64,000 nt of DNA from contig NZ_JBCFBA010000006.1 of NCBI RefSeq assembly GCF_038562415.1, positions 62,001-126,000 of the forward strand. The letters run 5' to 3'. Position numbers and translations under genes: made by a program. How positions within the stretch are numbered: the first letter of the stretch is position 1; each line of letters opens with the position of its first letter. The stretch comes from Solidesulfovibrio sp. (GTDB taxonomy: Bacteria > Desulfobacterota > Desulfovibrionia > Desulfovibrionales > Desulfovibrionaceae). Below are positions 15,747 to 26,036 of this stretch, piece by piece. The notes under the pieces were generated by a model. It ran no database searches, had not been told where the DNA came from, and was given only the letters and a program-made list of their open reading frames with translations.

Positions 15747-16964
15747 ATGGACTACCCACGGGCGCGGCACGACCTGGAATTCATTCCCATCGACCACGAA
15801 GGCAGGCAGATGATCCTGGTGCGCGACCGGCTCGGGCTCGTCCCCTACGGCACGGGCGTGCCGCGCGGGCTCTTGCCCGTGCTCGCCCTCATGGACGGCC
15901 TGCGCTCCCTAGGCGACCTGGCCCGGGAGGTCACGGCCCTCCAGGGCGGCCGACGCGTGACCCCCGAGGACATCGCGCCGGTTCTGGCCGAACTCGACGC
16001 GGCCGGCCTGCTCGACACCGCGCGCTACCGGGAAGCCAAGGCCGCGGCGGCGGCGGCCTTCGCCGCGAATCCCGTGCGGGCGGCGGTTTTCGCCGGCCCG
16101 GCCTATCCCGACAGCCCGCAGCTGCTCGGGCCGTATCTCGACGCCATCCTGGCCCTGGCCCCGGGCGAGCCCGCCCCGCCGGCCGGGGCGAAACTCCTTG
16201 GCCTCATCGCCCCCCACATCGACCCCGAATCGGGCAAGGCCGCCTACGCCGCCGCCTACGCCCCCCTGCGCGGGCTTTCGCCCGCCCGGGTGGTGGTCCT
16301 CGGCGTGGGGCATCAAATCATCAACGGCCTCTACAGCCTCACGGACAAGGCCTATGCCACGCCGCTCGGCGAGGTCGCCAGCGACGCGGCGGCGGTGGCG
16401 AAGCTGCGCCGGGCCGGCGGCGCCGTGGTCGACCCCAGCGATTTGCAGCACCGCGACGAGCATTCCGTGGAGTTCCAGGCCGTGTTCCTGCGCCATGTCC
16501 TGGGCGGGGAGACGCCCTTTTCGCTGGTGCCGGTTTTGTGCGGCTCGCCGGCGGGCGCCCTGGCCGAGCCTTCCCGCCGGGCCTTCCTGGAGGCGGCCGG
16601 GCCGTTCCTCGCGGCGCTTCGGGAACTGGCCGCCGCGCCTGATACCCTGGTCGTGGCCGGGGTGGATTTCTGCCACATCGGCCCGAAATTCGGCCACGAC
16701 AAGCCGGCCGACCTGCTGGAGGAGGCGGCCACCGCCCACGACGCGGCCCTGCTGGACGCGCTGTCGCGCGGCGACGCCGAAGCCTTCTGGGCGGAATCGG
16801 CCCGGGTCGGGGACGGCTACAACGTCTGCGGCCTGACCGCCCTGGCCACCCTGGCCGAGATCCTGCCGCCGGCGAGGCTGACCGTGCTTTGCCGCGACAT
16901 CATGCGCGAAAAAGAGACCGCCTCGGCCGTGACCTTCGCCGCGGCGGCCTATACCGCCCGATGA
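15747..16964 (+). CDS. MEMO-family protein (AmmeMemoRadiSam component B type)
   Basis: The ATG at 15747 has a strong ribosome-binding site (AAGGAAGG). The product has 405 residues: an N-terminal ~110-residue domain (MILVRDRLGLVPYGTGVPRG, looking like a winged-helix or PqqD-like module), then the MEMO fold. Conserved His-bearing motifs are APHIDPESGKAAYAAAYAPL, VLGVGHQ, HRDEHSVEFQ and GVDFCHIGPKFGH. MEMO proteins share the fold of extradiol dioxygenases and bind metal; in bacteria they travel with AMMECR1 and a radical-SAM protein, with no settled reaction. The stop overlaps the next gene's start (ATGA), so the pair is translationally coupled. No AMMECR1 gene is in the window. Confidence 0.88.
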   Translation: MDYPRARHDLEFIPIDHEGRQMILVRDRLGLVPYGTGVPRGLLPVLALMDGLRSLGDLAREVTALQGGRRVTPEDIAPVLAELDAAGLLDTARYREAKAAAAAAFAANPVRAAVFAGPAYPDSPQLLGPYLDAILALAPGEPAPPAGAKLLGLIAPHIDPESGKAAYAAAYAPLRGLSPARVVVLGVGHQIINGLYSLTDKAYATPLGEVASDAAAVAKLRRAGGAVVDPSDLQHRDEHSVEFQAVFLRHVLGGETPFSLVPVLCGSPAGALAEPSRRAFLEAAGPFLAALRELAAAPDTLVVAGVDFCHIGPKFGHDKPADLLEEAATAHDAALLDALSRGDAEAFWAESARVGDGYNVCGLTALATLAEILPPARLTVLCRDIMREKETASAVTFAAAAYTAR

Positions 16965-18055
16965 TCCGGCCGCCCGTCATCCTCGACCGCCTCCACGTCG
17001 AGGCCTCCTCGCGCAGCCGCGCCGAATCCGGCTACACCATCCGGGCCGGGCACAAGAAACAGTGGCTCGACCACGACCTGCCCCTGGAACTTTTTGCCAA
17101 GGCCCTGGCCGACATCGACGCCGTGGCCGAAGTGCGCTTCCACGGCTGGGGCGACCCCCTGGCCAACCCCGACATCCTGGCCATGGTCGCCGCCGCCGGG
17201 AAAAAGGGCGCCACCACCGTGCTGGTCACGGACGCCACCCGCTTCACCGACAGCCACGCCAACGCGCTGGTGCGCGACGGCCTGTCCGCCGTGGTCTTCC
17301 CCCTGGCCGGGCTGACCGAGGAAACCAATTTCCTGCGGCGCGGCACGAGCCTTTTCGCCGTCATGGCCGCCATGGACAAGCTTCGCACCGTGCGGGCCGT
17401 GCACGAGTCCGGCCTGCCCCGCATCGAAGTGCGCTACACCCTGACCCGCACCGGCCTGGCCGCCGGCGAACTGCGCCTTCTGCCGCAATTTCTGGAACGC
17501 CTGGCCATCACCACGGCCAAGCTGCGCCCCTTGTCCTACGCCACGAGCCCGCATACCGAATACGACACCCTCGTGCCCGAGGACCAGGAGGCCTACGACG
17601 CCGTGGCCTCGGCCATGGCCGAAGCCCGGCGCGACGCGGCCGGGCGGGGCATCCGCCTGGACTGCAAGCTGGTGCACGGCGGCACGCGGCGCTTCCACTG
17701 CCCGGACACGCCGGGCTCGAGCCTGTTTTTGGCCGCCGACGGGGCCATAAGCCCTTGCCCCCTGCGCAACATCCCCCTGCCCGAGCCGGCCGGCTACCGC
17801 TTCCACGGCCGCGACATCCCCTTTCCCCGCGACGTGCGCGGCAACCTCCACACCGACGCCCTGGCCGCCATCTGGAACGCCGCCGCCTACCGCGACTTCC
17901 GCTACGCCCACGATACCGACGCCGCCCCGGCCGGCTGCGCCGGCTGCTGGCGGTCGTTTCTCACGGCGGTCATGGCGCGGGAAGAGGCTGGGGCGGACGT
18001 TGGCGAAGCGGCGGGGGGGCGCAGCGAAGATGCCTCCGGCGGCCGGGGGGGATGA
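16961..18055 (+). CDS. Radical-SAM/SPASM-like protein lacking the CX3CX2C cysteines
   Basis: The start overlaps the MEMO stop as ATGA, giving a 364-residue protein. Its N-terminus lines up with the radical-SAM cluster loop, but the cysteines are Ser19, Ser23 and Thr26 (SSRSRAESGYTIRAGHKKQW), keeping the exact x3-x2 spacing. The GGE-like motif survives as HGWGDPLANPD (61-71). The C-terminal half keeps SPASM-type cysteines: Cys247, Cys266 with LAADGAISPCPLRN, and CAGC at 326-329 after LAAIWNAAAYRDF. The frame is intact with normal codon use, so it does not look like decay. Either it is a pseudoenzyme or it binds only the auxiliary cluster. The last ten residues are encoded by the REP-like repeat at 18032. 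Confidence 0.8.
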   Translation: MIRPPVILDRLHVEASSRSRAESGYTIRAGHKKQWLDHDLPLELFAKALADIDAVAEVRFHGWGDPLANPDILAMVAAAGKKGATTVLVTDATRFTDSHANALVRDGLSAVVFPLAGLTEETNFLRRGTSLFAVMAAMDKLRTVRAVHESGLPRIEVRYTLTRTGLAAGELRLLPQFLERLAITTAKLRPLSYATSPHTEYDTLVPEDQEAYDAVASAMAEARRDAAGRGIRLDCKLVHGGTRRFHCPDTPGSSLFLAADGAISPCPLRNIPLPEPAGYRFHGRDIPFPRDVRGNLHTDALAAIWNAAAYRDFRYAHDTDAAPAGCAGCWRSFLTAVMAREEAGADVGEAAGGRSEDASGGRGG

Positions 18056-18072
18056 TCCCCCCCGGTCCCCCC
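18032..18072. repeat. REP-like GC hairpin repeat, copy 1
   Basis: This copy shares the pattern gcctccggcggccggggg, then g-n-atgat-n, then ccccccgg and a C-run, with 45201-45240. The core ccgggggg/ccccccgg forms a hairpin around ATGAT. It overlaps the last codons and stop of the radical-SAM-like gene. Two copies behind unrelated genes indicate a dispersed element. Confidence 0.7.
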
Positions 18073-18179
18073 CGATGGGGCGGGTGGAGAGGCGGTCGGG
18101 CATGTCGGGCGGCGTGAAGGCAGACCGTTTGTTGGCGCAACGCCGCAGGGGGAAAAATAATCAGGAGCGGAGAAACGCC

Positions 18180-18437
18180 ATGACCAAGTCGTATCTGCTG
18201 TACAAATGCGGCGGCGAGGGACGGGTTCCGTTGGTGTTTTTCACGGCCGAGGGCGAAAACGAGGCCCGGGAAGCGCCGACCTGGCTCAAACGCAAACACC
18301 CCGACCAGCCGGGGCTGCATCTCGCTGCGGGCGAATTCTACGAGATCATCGAAAAAGACCTGTGCGCCCCCGAAGAATGGGAAGCGGCGCTGGCCGCGCT
18401 CGGCAACCCCATCCCCACAACGAACCACAACGCCTAA
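18180..18437 (+). CDS. Small hypothetical protein (85 aa)
   Basis: The ATG at 18180 follows a reasonable ribosome-binding site (CAGGAGCGGAG). The product begins MTKSYLLYKCGGEGRVPLVF and is acidic, soluble and without signal or membrane segments. One Cys lies near the start and one in KDLCAPEEWEAAL. I do not recognise the family. It stands alone between the REP-like repeat and a strong terminator, about 125 bases after the radical-SAM-like gene, so co-transcription with MEMO is possible but uncertain. Confidence 0.55.
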   Translation: MTKSYLLYKCGGEGRVPLVFFTAEGENEAREAPTWLKRKHPDQPGLHLAAGEFYEIIEKDLCAPEEWEAALAALGNPIPTTNHNA

Positions 18438-18450
18438 CAATATCACCATT

Positions 18451-18534
18451 CCCCCCTTGAAAAGTTTTTAGGGGAAGTGGGGGGGCGCGGGGGGGCGAAA
18501 CCCCCTTTTTTCAAAAAGGGGGTTTCGCCCCCCC
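18451..18534. terminator. Strong bidirectional terminator with a long perfect hairpin
   Basis: A near-perfect inverted repeat, ggggcgaaacccccttttt against aaaaagggggtttcgcccc (about 18493-18532), lies between the convergent 85-aa gene and pyrF. T-rich arms make it a terminator in both directions. It is preceded by ccttgaaaagtttttaggg at 18465-18474 and its flanks, which could be part of the same repetitive element. Confidence 0.8.
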
Positions 18535-18540
18535 GATTCC

Positions 18541-19230
18541 CTATTCGATTTCCCGCAACAGTTCGCGGGCGGCGGCGGCCGGGTCCGGGGCCTTGGTGAT
18601 GGGCCGGCCGACGATGATGTGGTTGGCGCCGGCGCCGATGGCGGCCCGGGGCGTGGCGGTGCGGGTCTGGTCGTCGCGCACGCTGTCCAGGGGGCGGATG
18701 CCCGGGGTGGCAATCAGGGGCTTGGCGCCGAGGTTTTTGCGCAACAGCGCCGTTTCCAGCGGCGAGCAGACGATGCCGTCGGCCCCGGCGGCCAGGGAGG
18801 TCACGGCCCGCAGCCGCACCAGGTCGGCCAGGCTGCCGGCGAACCCCGATTGTTGGAGTTCGTCGGGGCCAAGGCTCGTGAGCACGGTGACGGCCAGGAT
18901 TTTGGTGTCGCCCTTGGTTTTCGCCGCCGCCTCCACCACTTGCGGATAACCGTGGACCGTGGCCAGGGCGATGTCGTGGTCGGCGAACTGGGCCGTGGCC
19001 AGGGCCACGGTTTGCGGGATGTCGTGGAACTTGAGGTCCAGCATGACCTTGAAGCCCTTGGCCGACAGCGCGTCGCACACGGCGAAGCCGGCGGACAGGA
19101 ACAGTTGCAGCCCGACCTTGAAAAAGCCCACGTGGGGAGCCAGTTTTTCGGCCAGTTCCAGGGCCTGGCGGCTGTCGGGCACGTCCAGGGCGACGATGAG
19201 GCGGTCGTCGAAGCTTGGGGCTGGGGTCAT
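18541..19230 (-). CDS. pyrF: Orotidine 5'-phosphate decarboxylase
   Basis: The enzyme makes UMP from orotidine monophosphate, the last step of pyrimidine synthesis. The 229-residue length is normal for the bacterial short form. The N-terminal DDRLIVALDVPDS and the catalytic DLKFHDIP (65-72, with Lys67) are intact, as are TVLTSL, ATPGIRPLDSVRDDQTR and the phosphate-binding VGRPITKAPDPAAAA at the end. It follows the amidase gene by 12 bases and is the last gene of a glmS-amidase-pyrF run, closed by the terminator at 18451-18534. Confidence 0.97.
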   Translation of the reverse strand: MTPAPSFDDRLIVALDVPDSRQALELAEKLAPHVGFFKVGLQLFLSAGFAVCDALSAKGFKVMLDLKFHDIPQTVALATAQFADHDIALATVHGYPQVVEAAAKTKGDTKILAVTVLTSLGPDELQQSGFAGSLADLVRLRAVTSLAAGADGIVCSPLETALLRKNLGAKPLIATPGIRPLDSVRDDQTRTATPRAAIGAGANHIIVGRPITKAPDPAAAARELLREIE

Positions 19231-19242
19231 GGAGACCTCCGG

Positions 19243-21099
19243 CTAGAGGTTGGCATAGCGTTCGATGCGTTTTTTATAGGCCATGATGCCCTCGGCCATG
19301 CCCTGGGCCAGGTCCCGCAGGTAGGCGTCGGCATCGAGGCGCTTGGCCTCGTCGGGATTGGTGATGTAGCCCAGTTCCACGAGCACGGCCGGCATGTTGG
19401 CGCCGATGAGCACGAAAAACGGCGCCTCGTGGGGGCCGCGGTCCCGGGTGCGCCAGCTGCCGCGCAGGGCGGAAAGGGCGCGCTTCTGCACGAGCCTGGC
19501 CAGATCCTTGGATTCGGCCGTCTTGGCCGAGAGCATGAGGTCGGTGAGGATGGCCTGCAGGTCGCTGACCTTTTTCTGGGACACGGCGTTTTCCCGGGCG
19601 GCCACGCGCACGGCGTCCCGGGAGTTGGCCAGGTTCAGGGAATAGGTCTCCAGCCCCTGGGACTCGGCGTCGCCGTGGGAGTTGCAGTGGATGGAGACGA
19701 ACAGGTCCGCGCCCTTGGTGTTGGCCATTTCCGTGCGCGTCTCCAGGGGGATGAACACATCGGTGGTGCGGGTGTAAAGGACGTTGAAGCCTTTTTTGCG
19801 CAGGGCCTCGCCGAGGATCTTGGCGAAGCGCAGGTTCACGTCCTTTTCCGTGAGGCCGCGCAACCCCTGGGCGCCGGGGTCCTTGCCGCCGTGGCCCGGG
19901 TCGATCATGACCGTGCGCACGGACAGGCCGAGCTGTTCGATGAGGCTGCCGGCCCGCTTCCTGGCATCGGCCGGCGGGACGAGGGAAGGCTTTTCGCCGT
20001 CGGCCTTGGCGGACGCGGCCGGCCCCGGCTTGGCTTGGCCCGTGGCGGCGGGCGGTTCGCCACCCTTCTTGCCGGGCGCGGCCGGCGGTTCGTCGCGTCT
20101 GGCGGCTTCGGCCCGGTATTCCCCGGCCTTGCCGGCCTCGCCGGCCGTCAGGTCGACCACGATGCGAAAGGGATCGTTTTCGCTGCGGATCTCGTACTGG
20201 CGCACGTCGGCCAGTTCCAGCACCACGCGCACGGTCTCCGGGGTGAAGTAGCCGGCCCGTAGCCGCGCCACCGCGCCCTTGGCATAGCGCTTTTCCGAAG
20301 GCACGGCCTGGCCGGTGCGGGTGTTGTCCAGGTCGAGGTAGAGGAGTTTGGCGGTTTCGCCGTTCGGCCGCTTCTGTTCCAGGAGCTGGTAGCGGTAGGT
20401 GGTTTCCCGGCTCAGGCTCAGGGTCAGCCGGCCGCCCGGGGCGCTGTCGGCAACGAGCGCCTTGGTGAGCACGGCCGGCCTGGCGGCGGTGGCCGGGGGC
20501 GGGCCGGTTTTCCTGTCGGGCGCGGGGGCGCCGGCCTTGGCCGGGGCGGCCTCGGGCGCGGGCGCCCCGGCCCCGCCGAGTTCGGCCAGCCTGGCCCGGG
20601 CCTGGGCGGCCATGTCGCCCTTGGGATGGCTTTTAAGCAGGCGTTCCAGGTCGGCCTTGGCCTCGTCGGGCTTTTTGAGCGGCCCCTTGAGGATGTCCGC
20701 CCGGCGCAGGAGCGCATCGTCGGCCCAGGCGTGTTTGGGGTAGTCCTCGGCCAGGCGCTTGAAGAGTGCGGCCGCGGCGGCGAAGTCCGCGTCGAGGGCG
20801 GAGCGCGCCCCGAGTTCGGCGTTGGTCCAGGCCTGGTAATAGAGGCACTTGGCCGCGAGCGCGCCCTTGGCGGCGGCCTTGGCCAGGGCGGCGAAGCGGG
20901 CGTCGAGGCCCTGCCACAGGTCGCGCCGGCCGCGCGAGGCCGGGTCCTTGCGGAGCTTGTCGAAGTCCCTGACCGCCGCCTGGTAGCTCGCGGCGGCATC
21001 GGCCGCCCGGGCCGACGCCGCCGGCCACGGGACGCAACACAAGAGTGCCACCAAAAGCGCCGCCCGCAGCGCGATGGAAAGGCTTGCCCGTTCCGCCAC
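19243..21099 (-). CDS. N-acetylmuramoyl-L-alanine amidase (AmiC-like) with AMIN domain
   Basis: This is a periplasmic peptidoglycan hydrolase of 618 residues that cleaves the amide bond between MurNAc and the stem peptide. A signal peptide (ALRAALLVALLCCVPWPAASA) is followed by a TPR-like helical region (about 35-170) and a low-complexity linker. Next comes an AMIN-type domain (TLSLSRETTYRYQLLEQ to FRIVVDLTAG, about 225-320), a second Pro-rich linker and the Amidase_3 domain. Catalytic landmarks are DPGHGGKDPG (His near 403), a later Glu, SIHCNSHG and VELGYITNPDE. The N-terminal TPR-like addition is less common in enteric AmiC. It is co-oriented nine bases after glmS, a sensible cell-wall pairing. 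Confidence 0.92.
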   Translation of the reverse strand: MAERASLSIALRAALLVALLCCVPWPAASARAADAAASYQAAVRDFDKLRKDPASRGRRDLWQGLDARFAALAKAAAKGALAAKCLYYQAWTNAELGARSALDADFAAAAALFKRLAEDYPKHAWADDALLRRADILKGPLKKPDEAKADLERLLKSHPKGDMAAQARARLAELGGAGAPAPEAAPAKAGAPAPDRKTGPPPATAARPAVLTKALVADSAPGGRLTLSLSRETTYRYQLLEQKRPNGETAKLLYLDLDNTRTGQAVPSEKRYAKGAVARLRAGYFTPETVRVVLELADVRQYEIRSENDPFRIVVDLTAGEAGKAGEYRAEAARRDEPPAAPGKKGGEPPAATGQAKPGPAASAKADGEKPSLVPPADARKRAGSLIEQLGLSVRTVMIDPGHGGKDPGAQGLRGLTEKDVNLRFAKILGEALRKKGFNVLYTRTTDVFIPLETRTEMANTKGADLFVSIHCNSHGDAESQGLETYSLNLANSRDAVRVAARENAVSQKKVSDLQAILTDLMLSAKTAESKDLARLVQKRALSALRGSWRTRDRGPHEAPFFVLIGANMPAVLVELGYITNPDEAKRLDADAYLRDLAQGMAEGIMAYKKRIERYANL

Positions 21100-21108
21100 G
21101 CCCCAGGC

Positions 21109-22932
<1,824 letters not shown>

Positions 22933-23564
22933 AGGCTCTCCCTGACGCGCCGTGGCGCGAGCCGCTTTCCGGCCGCCGTCCGGGGGAGCCCGTGCATCCG
23001 CCCCAGGCCGCAGGCCGTGTTGTGAGCGTGTGTAGCCCGGCTGGCCGGCCGTTGCAACACGTGACCGCGCCCCGGCGGCGGGGATGTTTTTTGTTTTCCG
23101 GAATGGGTAAAAAGTCCACACCGTCACAAATGAAGAACTTTTGACCCATATCTCGGCTCCAAGCGGACAAAAAGTCCTTCCAGCGTAATGCATTGATTAT
23201 GCTAAATAAATTGACAAAGTGCTTCCGCGTGCCGAACCGGGGCCTGCCAAAAGTGTGCGTCAAAGTCCCACCGGTTGCCCCGGATTCGTCACACTTTTCA
23301 CCAACATACCGAGAAAAAACAACTTTTTAATCGGTTCGGTATTTGCCATAGGCGAGCCAACCCCAGGAACGGGCCGTGATTTCTGCGGCGCGTCCGCTAG
23401 CGGCCGACGGAACGTGGGCGGCTCCCGTTTCGTGTCGGCCGTTGTCTGGGTGTTGGCGGCATGTCGTGGCGACGGCTCGCGTCGAGGCGACATCTCTGGT
23501 GTAAACGCGCGCATGACGGCAGGAGGAGTCAAGAAGATTTAACCAGAACAGGTGGGGGGATGTA
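22933..23564. other. Intergenic region between divergent glmS and the AmiS/UreI-like gene, AT-richer and structured
   Basis: These 632 bases hold both outward promoters but no convincing gene. Bases ~23060-23350 are much AT-richer than the rest of the window. Inverted repeats are visible: ataccga (23305 region) with tcggtat (23335 region), and cggccgac (23401-23408) with gtcggccg (23434-23441). A ttgaca hexamer sits near 23210. The hairpin-rich part just upstream of the plus-strand gene could be a regulatory leader, but I could not match it to a known riboswitch class. Confidence 0.5.
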
Positions 23565-24101
23565 ATGACGCTAGTTCTTTTTGTCACTATCAGCATGCTG
23601 TGGTTCCCAATTGGTCTGTTCTATCTTGGCCAGGGAGACGCGAAAACGTGTGGCGCCATTGCCGGTTTTGTCGGCGTCATAACAGTTGTTGGCGGAATAC
23701 TGCATGCAACACCGCTTTTTGGCAGCGACGCTTTCACGGCTACCCTGCTCATTCCGTTCGGTGTTGTCTATTTGACGATTTCCTATGTCATCTTGGCGGG
23801 GATAGAGGACCTTCGGTCACTGGGCAATTTGAGCCTGATGATGGGTATCATCTTGGCTATCGCGGCCTATTTCTTTTTTACCGGCGGCGGCGTCAAGGCC
23901 GACGGGACGGCCTTCATCCCAAAGAGCCTGTACCTTGGCCTGATGATGATCGCTTTTGTAGTGCTGACATTGGTTATCTGGGCGGTTACCTATGGCAAAT
24001 TATCGCCAAAAGTATTGGGCGCCCTGCTGATTATCCTGACTTTTCTCGGACTTATCATCCCGGCCTATGACTTGCTCGGGTTTGGAAAGCTTCCCTTGTA
24101 A
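23565..24101 (+). CDS. AmiS/UreI-family membrane channel (amide/urea transporter-like)
   Basis: This 178-residue protein is almost entirely hydrophobic, with six predicted helices. The N-terminal stretch IGLFYLGQGDAKTCGAIAGF followed by VGVITVVGGIL fits the AmiS/UreI opening (GLxLLGxxDxKxxAxxNxFVG). The third helix region VVYLTISYVILAGIEDL corresponds to the family's FTYLYVGxNNL signature. UreI is a proton-gated urea channel and AmiS is found with amidases. No urease or amidase gene is adjacent, so the substrate is open. A porin gene follows, separated by a terminator. Base composition around the gene is AT-richer than average, which may mean acquisition. Confidence 0.7.
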   Translation: MTLVLFVTISMLWFPIGLFYLGQGDAKTCGAIAGFVGVITVVGGILHATPLFGSDAFTATLLIPFGVVYLTISYVILAGIEDLRSLGNLSLMMGIILAIAAYFFFTGGGVKADGTAFIPKSLYLGLMMIAFVVLTLVIWAVTYGKLSPKVLGALLIILTFLGLIIPAYDLLGFGKLPL

Positions 24102-24193
24102 CGAAAAACGGAAACGCAACGTTGTGCTTGTCAGAAATGCGATCGAATATTATCGTGAAACTCTTGACACCGGAGGGTTGCGATTACGGGGGA

Positions 24194-24225
24194 AAGACGT
24201 CGAAACGATCTTCGGCGTCTTTTCC
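24194..24225 (+). terminator. Terminator or attenuator between the channel and porin genes
   Basis: An 11-bp stem (aagacg-t-cgaa with ttcg-g-cgtctt, one wobble pair) with a six-base loop is followed by a short T-run. It lies about 90 bases upstream of the porin start, so it either ends the channel transcript or acts as an attenuator in the porin leader. Confidence 0.6.
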
Positions 24226-24315
24226 GGCAATGGTGCACTCTCCGGTTTGCCCTGAATCGTTTGCACGATGCGTCCGGTTGCGCTTTGGGGAACAATCGCC
24301 ATGGAGGAGGGAATC

Positions 24316-25809
24316 ATGAAACGTTTGCTGACTATCGTCGCCGCCGTGCTCGTGTTGGCGGCCGCCGTCTGCGCCCAGGCAGCCACCGAGGTGCGGATGA
24401 CGGGCGATGCGCTCGTGTACGGAAACTTTTTCGCCAACCGCAATTTCACCGGCTGGAATGCCGCCAAATGGACCAGCGAGGCCGGCACCATCCAGCACGC
24501 CGGCACCAGGACCGAAGATCAGTTCGAGATCTGGGAGCGCTTCCGCCTGCGCACGGACTTCATCGCCAACGAGGCCGTGAAGTTCCGCCTGGGCCTCAAG
24601 GTCGAGGACACGTGGGGCCACGGCACCTTAACCGCCGCCAACCCCACCGTGGCCGTGGAAGTCTACCAGGCCTACCTGATGTTCAAGTGGCCCGGCTGCG
24701 ACATCCAGATCTCCGCCGGCCTCCAGCCCGCGTCCATCCCGCAGGCCTCGTTCTTCGCCGGCAGCATCGTCTTCGACGAAAACGTCTCCTCGCTGATCAT
24801 CGTCGCGCCGCTGATCCAGGACCACCTCAACATGATCCTGGCCTACGTGCGCACCATCTCCAGCGACCGGACCTTCGCCCCGACCACCGAGCAGGTCTAC
24901 GCCAACGAGGAAGGCTACATGCTGGCCCTGCCCATCACGGTGGAAGGCTTCAAGGCCACGCCGTGGGCCCTGTTCGGCGTCGGCGGCAAGGGCGGCCACT
25001 ACCTGACCGAGGCCGGCTGGGCCGAGGGCCTCATTTCCTCGGGCCTGTTCACCATGGCCCCCGTGGGCTGGAAGAACAACTTCATCACCGCCCTGTGGGC
25101 CGGCACCACCCTGGAAATCACGGCGCTTGATCCCTTCAAGTTCTACGGCGACGTCATCTGGGGCCAGCACGGCATGAACGAGTACCGCAAGAACGTGCGC
25201 AACGGCTGGTTCATCGACGCCGCCGCCGAATACACCGGCCTCGACATGCTGACTCCCCAGGCCTTCGGCTTCTGGTCCACGGGCGAGGACAACTCCACCC
25301 GCAACGGCTCCGAGCGCATGCCCAACTTCTTCCCCGGCTCCGGCCGCGGCGGCGAGCACAACGGCGGCACCCAGAACTGGAACGCCGGCAACAGCTTCCT
25401 GTTCGACGGCGGCCAGGAACTGGTGAAAGGCTCCAACATGGGCATCTCGCCCCTGGGCGCCTACGGCTTCGGCGCGTCGCTCAACAACGTGAGCTTCATC
25501 GAGAAGCTGACCAACCGCCTGACCTTCGCCTACGTCCACGGCACCAACTCGCCCAAGGCCATCCGCTACGCCAACTTCGTCCTGGGCAGCAACCCGATCT
25601 TCCAGATGGGCCGCGACCTGACCGAAAAAGAGTGGGTCATGGGCCTCAACCTCGACTCCAAGTACATGCTCTACGAAAATCTGGCCCTGATCCTCGAGAC
25701 CGGCTGGGCCCATCCCAGCGAGTTCCAGAAGAGCGTCTGGGGCCGCCGGCTGGCCAACAAGGCCGAAGACGCCTGGAAGGTCTCCTTCGGCCTCAAGTAC
25801 ACCTTCTAG
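24316..25809 (+). CDS. Outer-membrane homotrimeric porin (Desulfovibrio type)
   Basis: The ATG at 24316 follows GGAGGAGGG, and a signal peptide results (MKRLLTIVAAVLVLAAAVCA, then QAATEVRM). The mature part of the 497-residue protein is beta-rich with alternating aromatic strands. Recognisable early elements are VYGNFFANRNFTGW and EIWERFRLRTDFIANE. The C-terminus AWKVSFGLKYTF ends in Phe, the usual recognition signal for outer-membrane insertion. Proteins of this type are abundant general porins in Desulfovibrio. It is flanked by terminators on both sides, so it is monocistronic. Codon use is strongly biased (GGC, AAC, ACC), consistent with high expression. Confidence 0.9.
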   Translation: MKRLLTIVAAVLVLAAAVCAQAATEVRMTGDALVYGNFFANRNFTGWNAAKWTSEAGTIQHAGTRTEDQFEIWERFRLRTDFIANEAVKFRLGLKVEDTWGHGTLTAANPTVAVEVYQAYLMFKWPGCDIQISAGLQPASIPQASFFAGSIVFDENVSSLIIVAPLIQDHLNMILAYVRTISSDRTFAPTTEQVYANEEGYMLALPITVEGFKATPWALFGVGGKGGHYLTEAGWAEGLISSGLFTMAPVGWKNNFITALWAGTTLEITALDPFKFYGDVIWGQHGMNEYRKNVRNGWFIDAAAEYTGLDMLTPQAFGFWSTGEDNSTRNGSERMPNFFPGSGRGGEHNGGTQNWNAGNSFLFDGGQELVKGSNMGISPLGAYGFGASLNNVSFIEKLTNRLTFAYVHGTNSPKAIRYANFVLGSNPIFQMGRDLTEKEWVMGLNLDSKYMLYENLALILETGWAHPSEFQKSVWGRRLANKAEDAWKVSFGLKYTF

Positions 25810-25836
25810 ATCCTGTTGCTGTCGCAACCGGCGCGG

Positions 25837-25872
25837 GCCGGGCCCCCTCCCCAGGGGCCCGGCCTTTTTTTG
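25837..25872 (+). terminator. Rho-independent terminator of the porin gene
   Basis: A gccgggcccc/ggggcccggc hairpin is followed by seven T residues, 27 bases after the porin stop. Confidence 0.92.
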
Positions 25873-26036
25873 TCGGGATCGGCTCGCCGTCTTCCGGACG
25901 GGACACGGCCCCGGACGCGGCAGCGGCGGCCCTCGTGTCGCGTCCTCGAAAAGGACAGGTGCCGCTTCGGGGACAACACCGTCCACGGCCATCTGTCATT
26001 AAAAAAACAGGATCGTATCGTTTACGGGACGCGGCC

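Noticed and set aside
22933-23200. A glmS ribozyme in the glmS leader
   Set aside because: The conserved ribozyme core was not recognised, and the element is known chiefly from Firmicutes.
23213-23228. A σ54 promoter near tgcttccgcgtgcc on the minus strand
   Set aside because: The spacing between the GG and GC elements is one base short, which σ54 does not tolerate.
23401-23564. A guanidine-type (ykkC) riboswitch ahead of the AmiS/UreI-like gene
   Set aside because: Hairpins are present but the conserved ykkC sequence blocks could not be matched.
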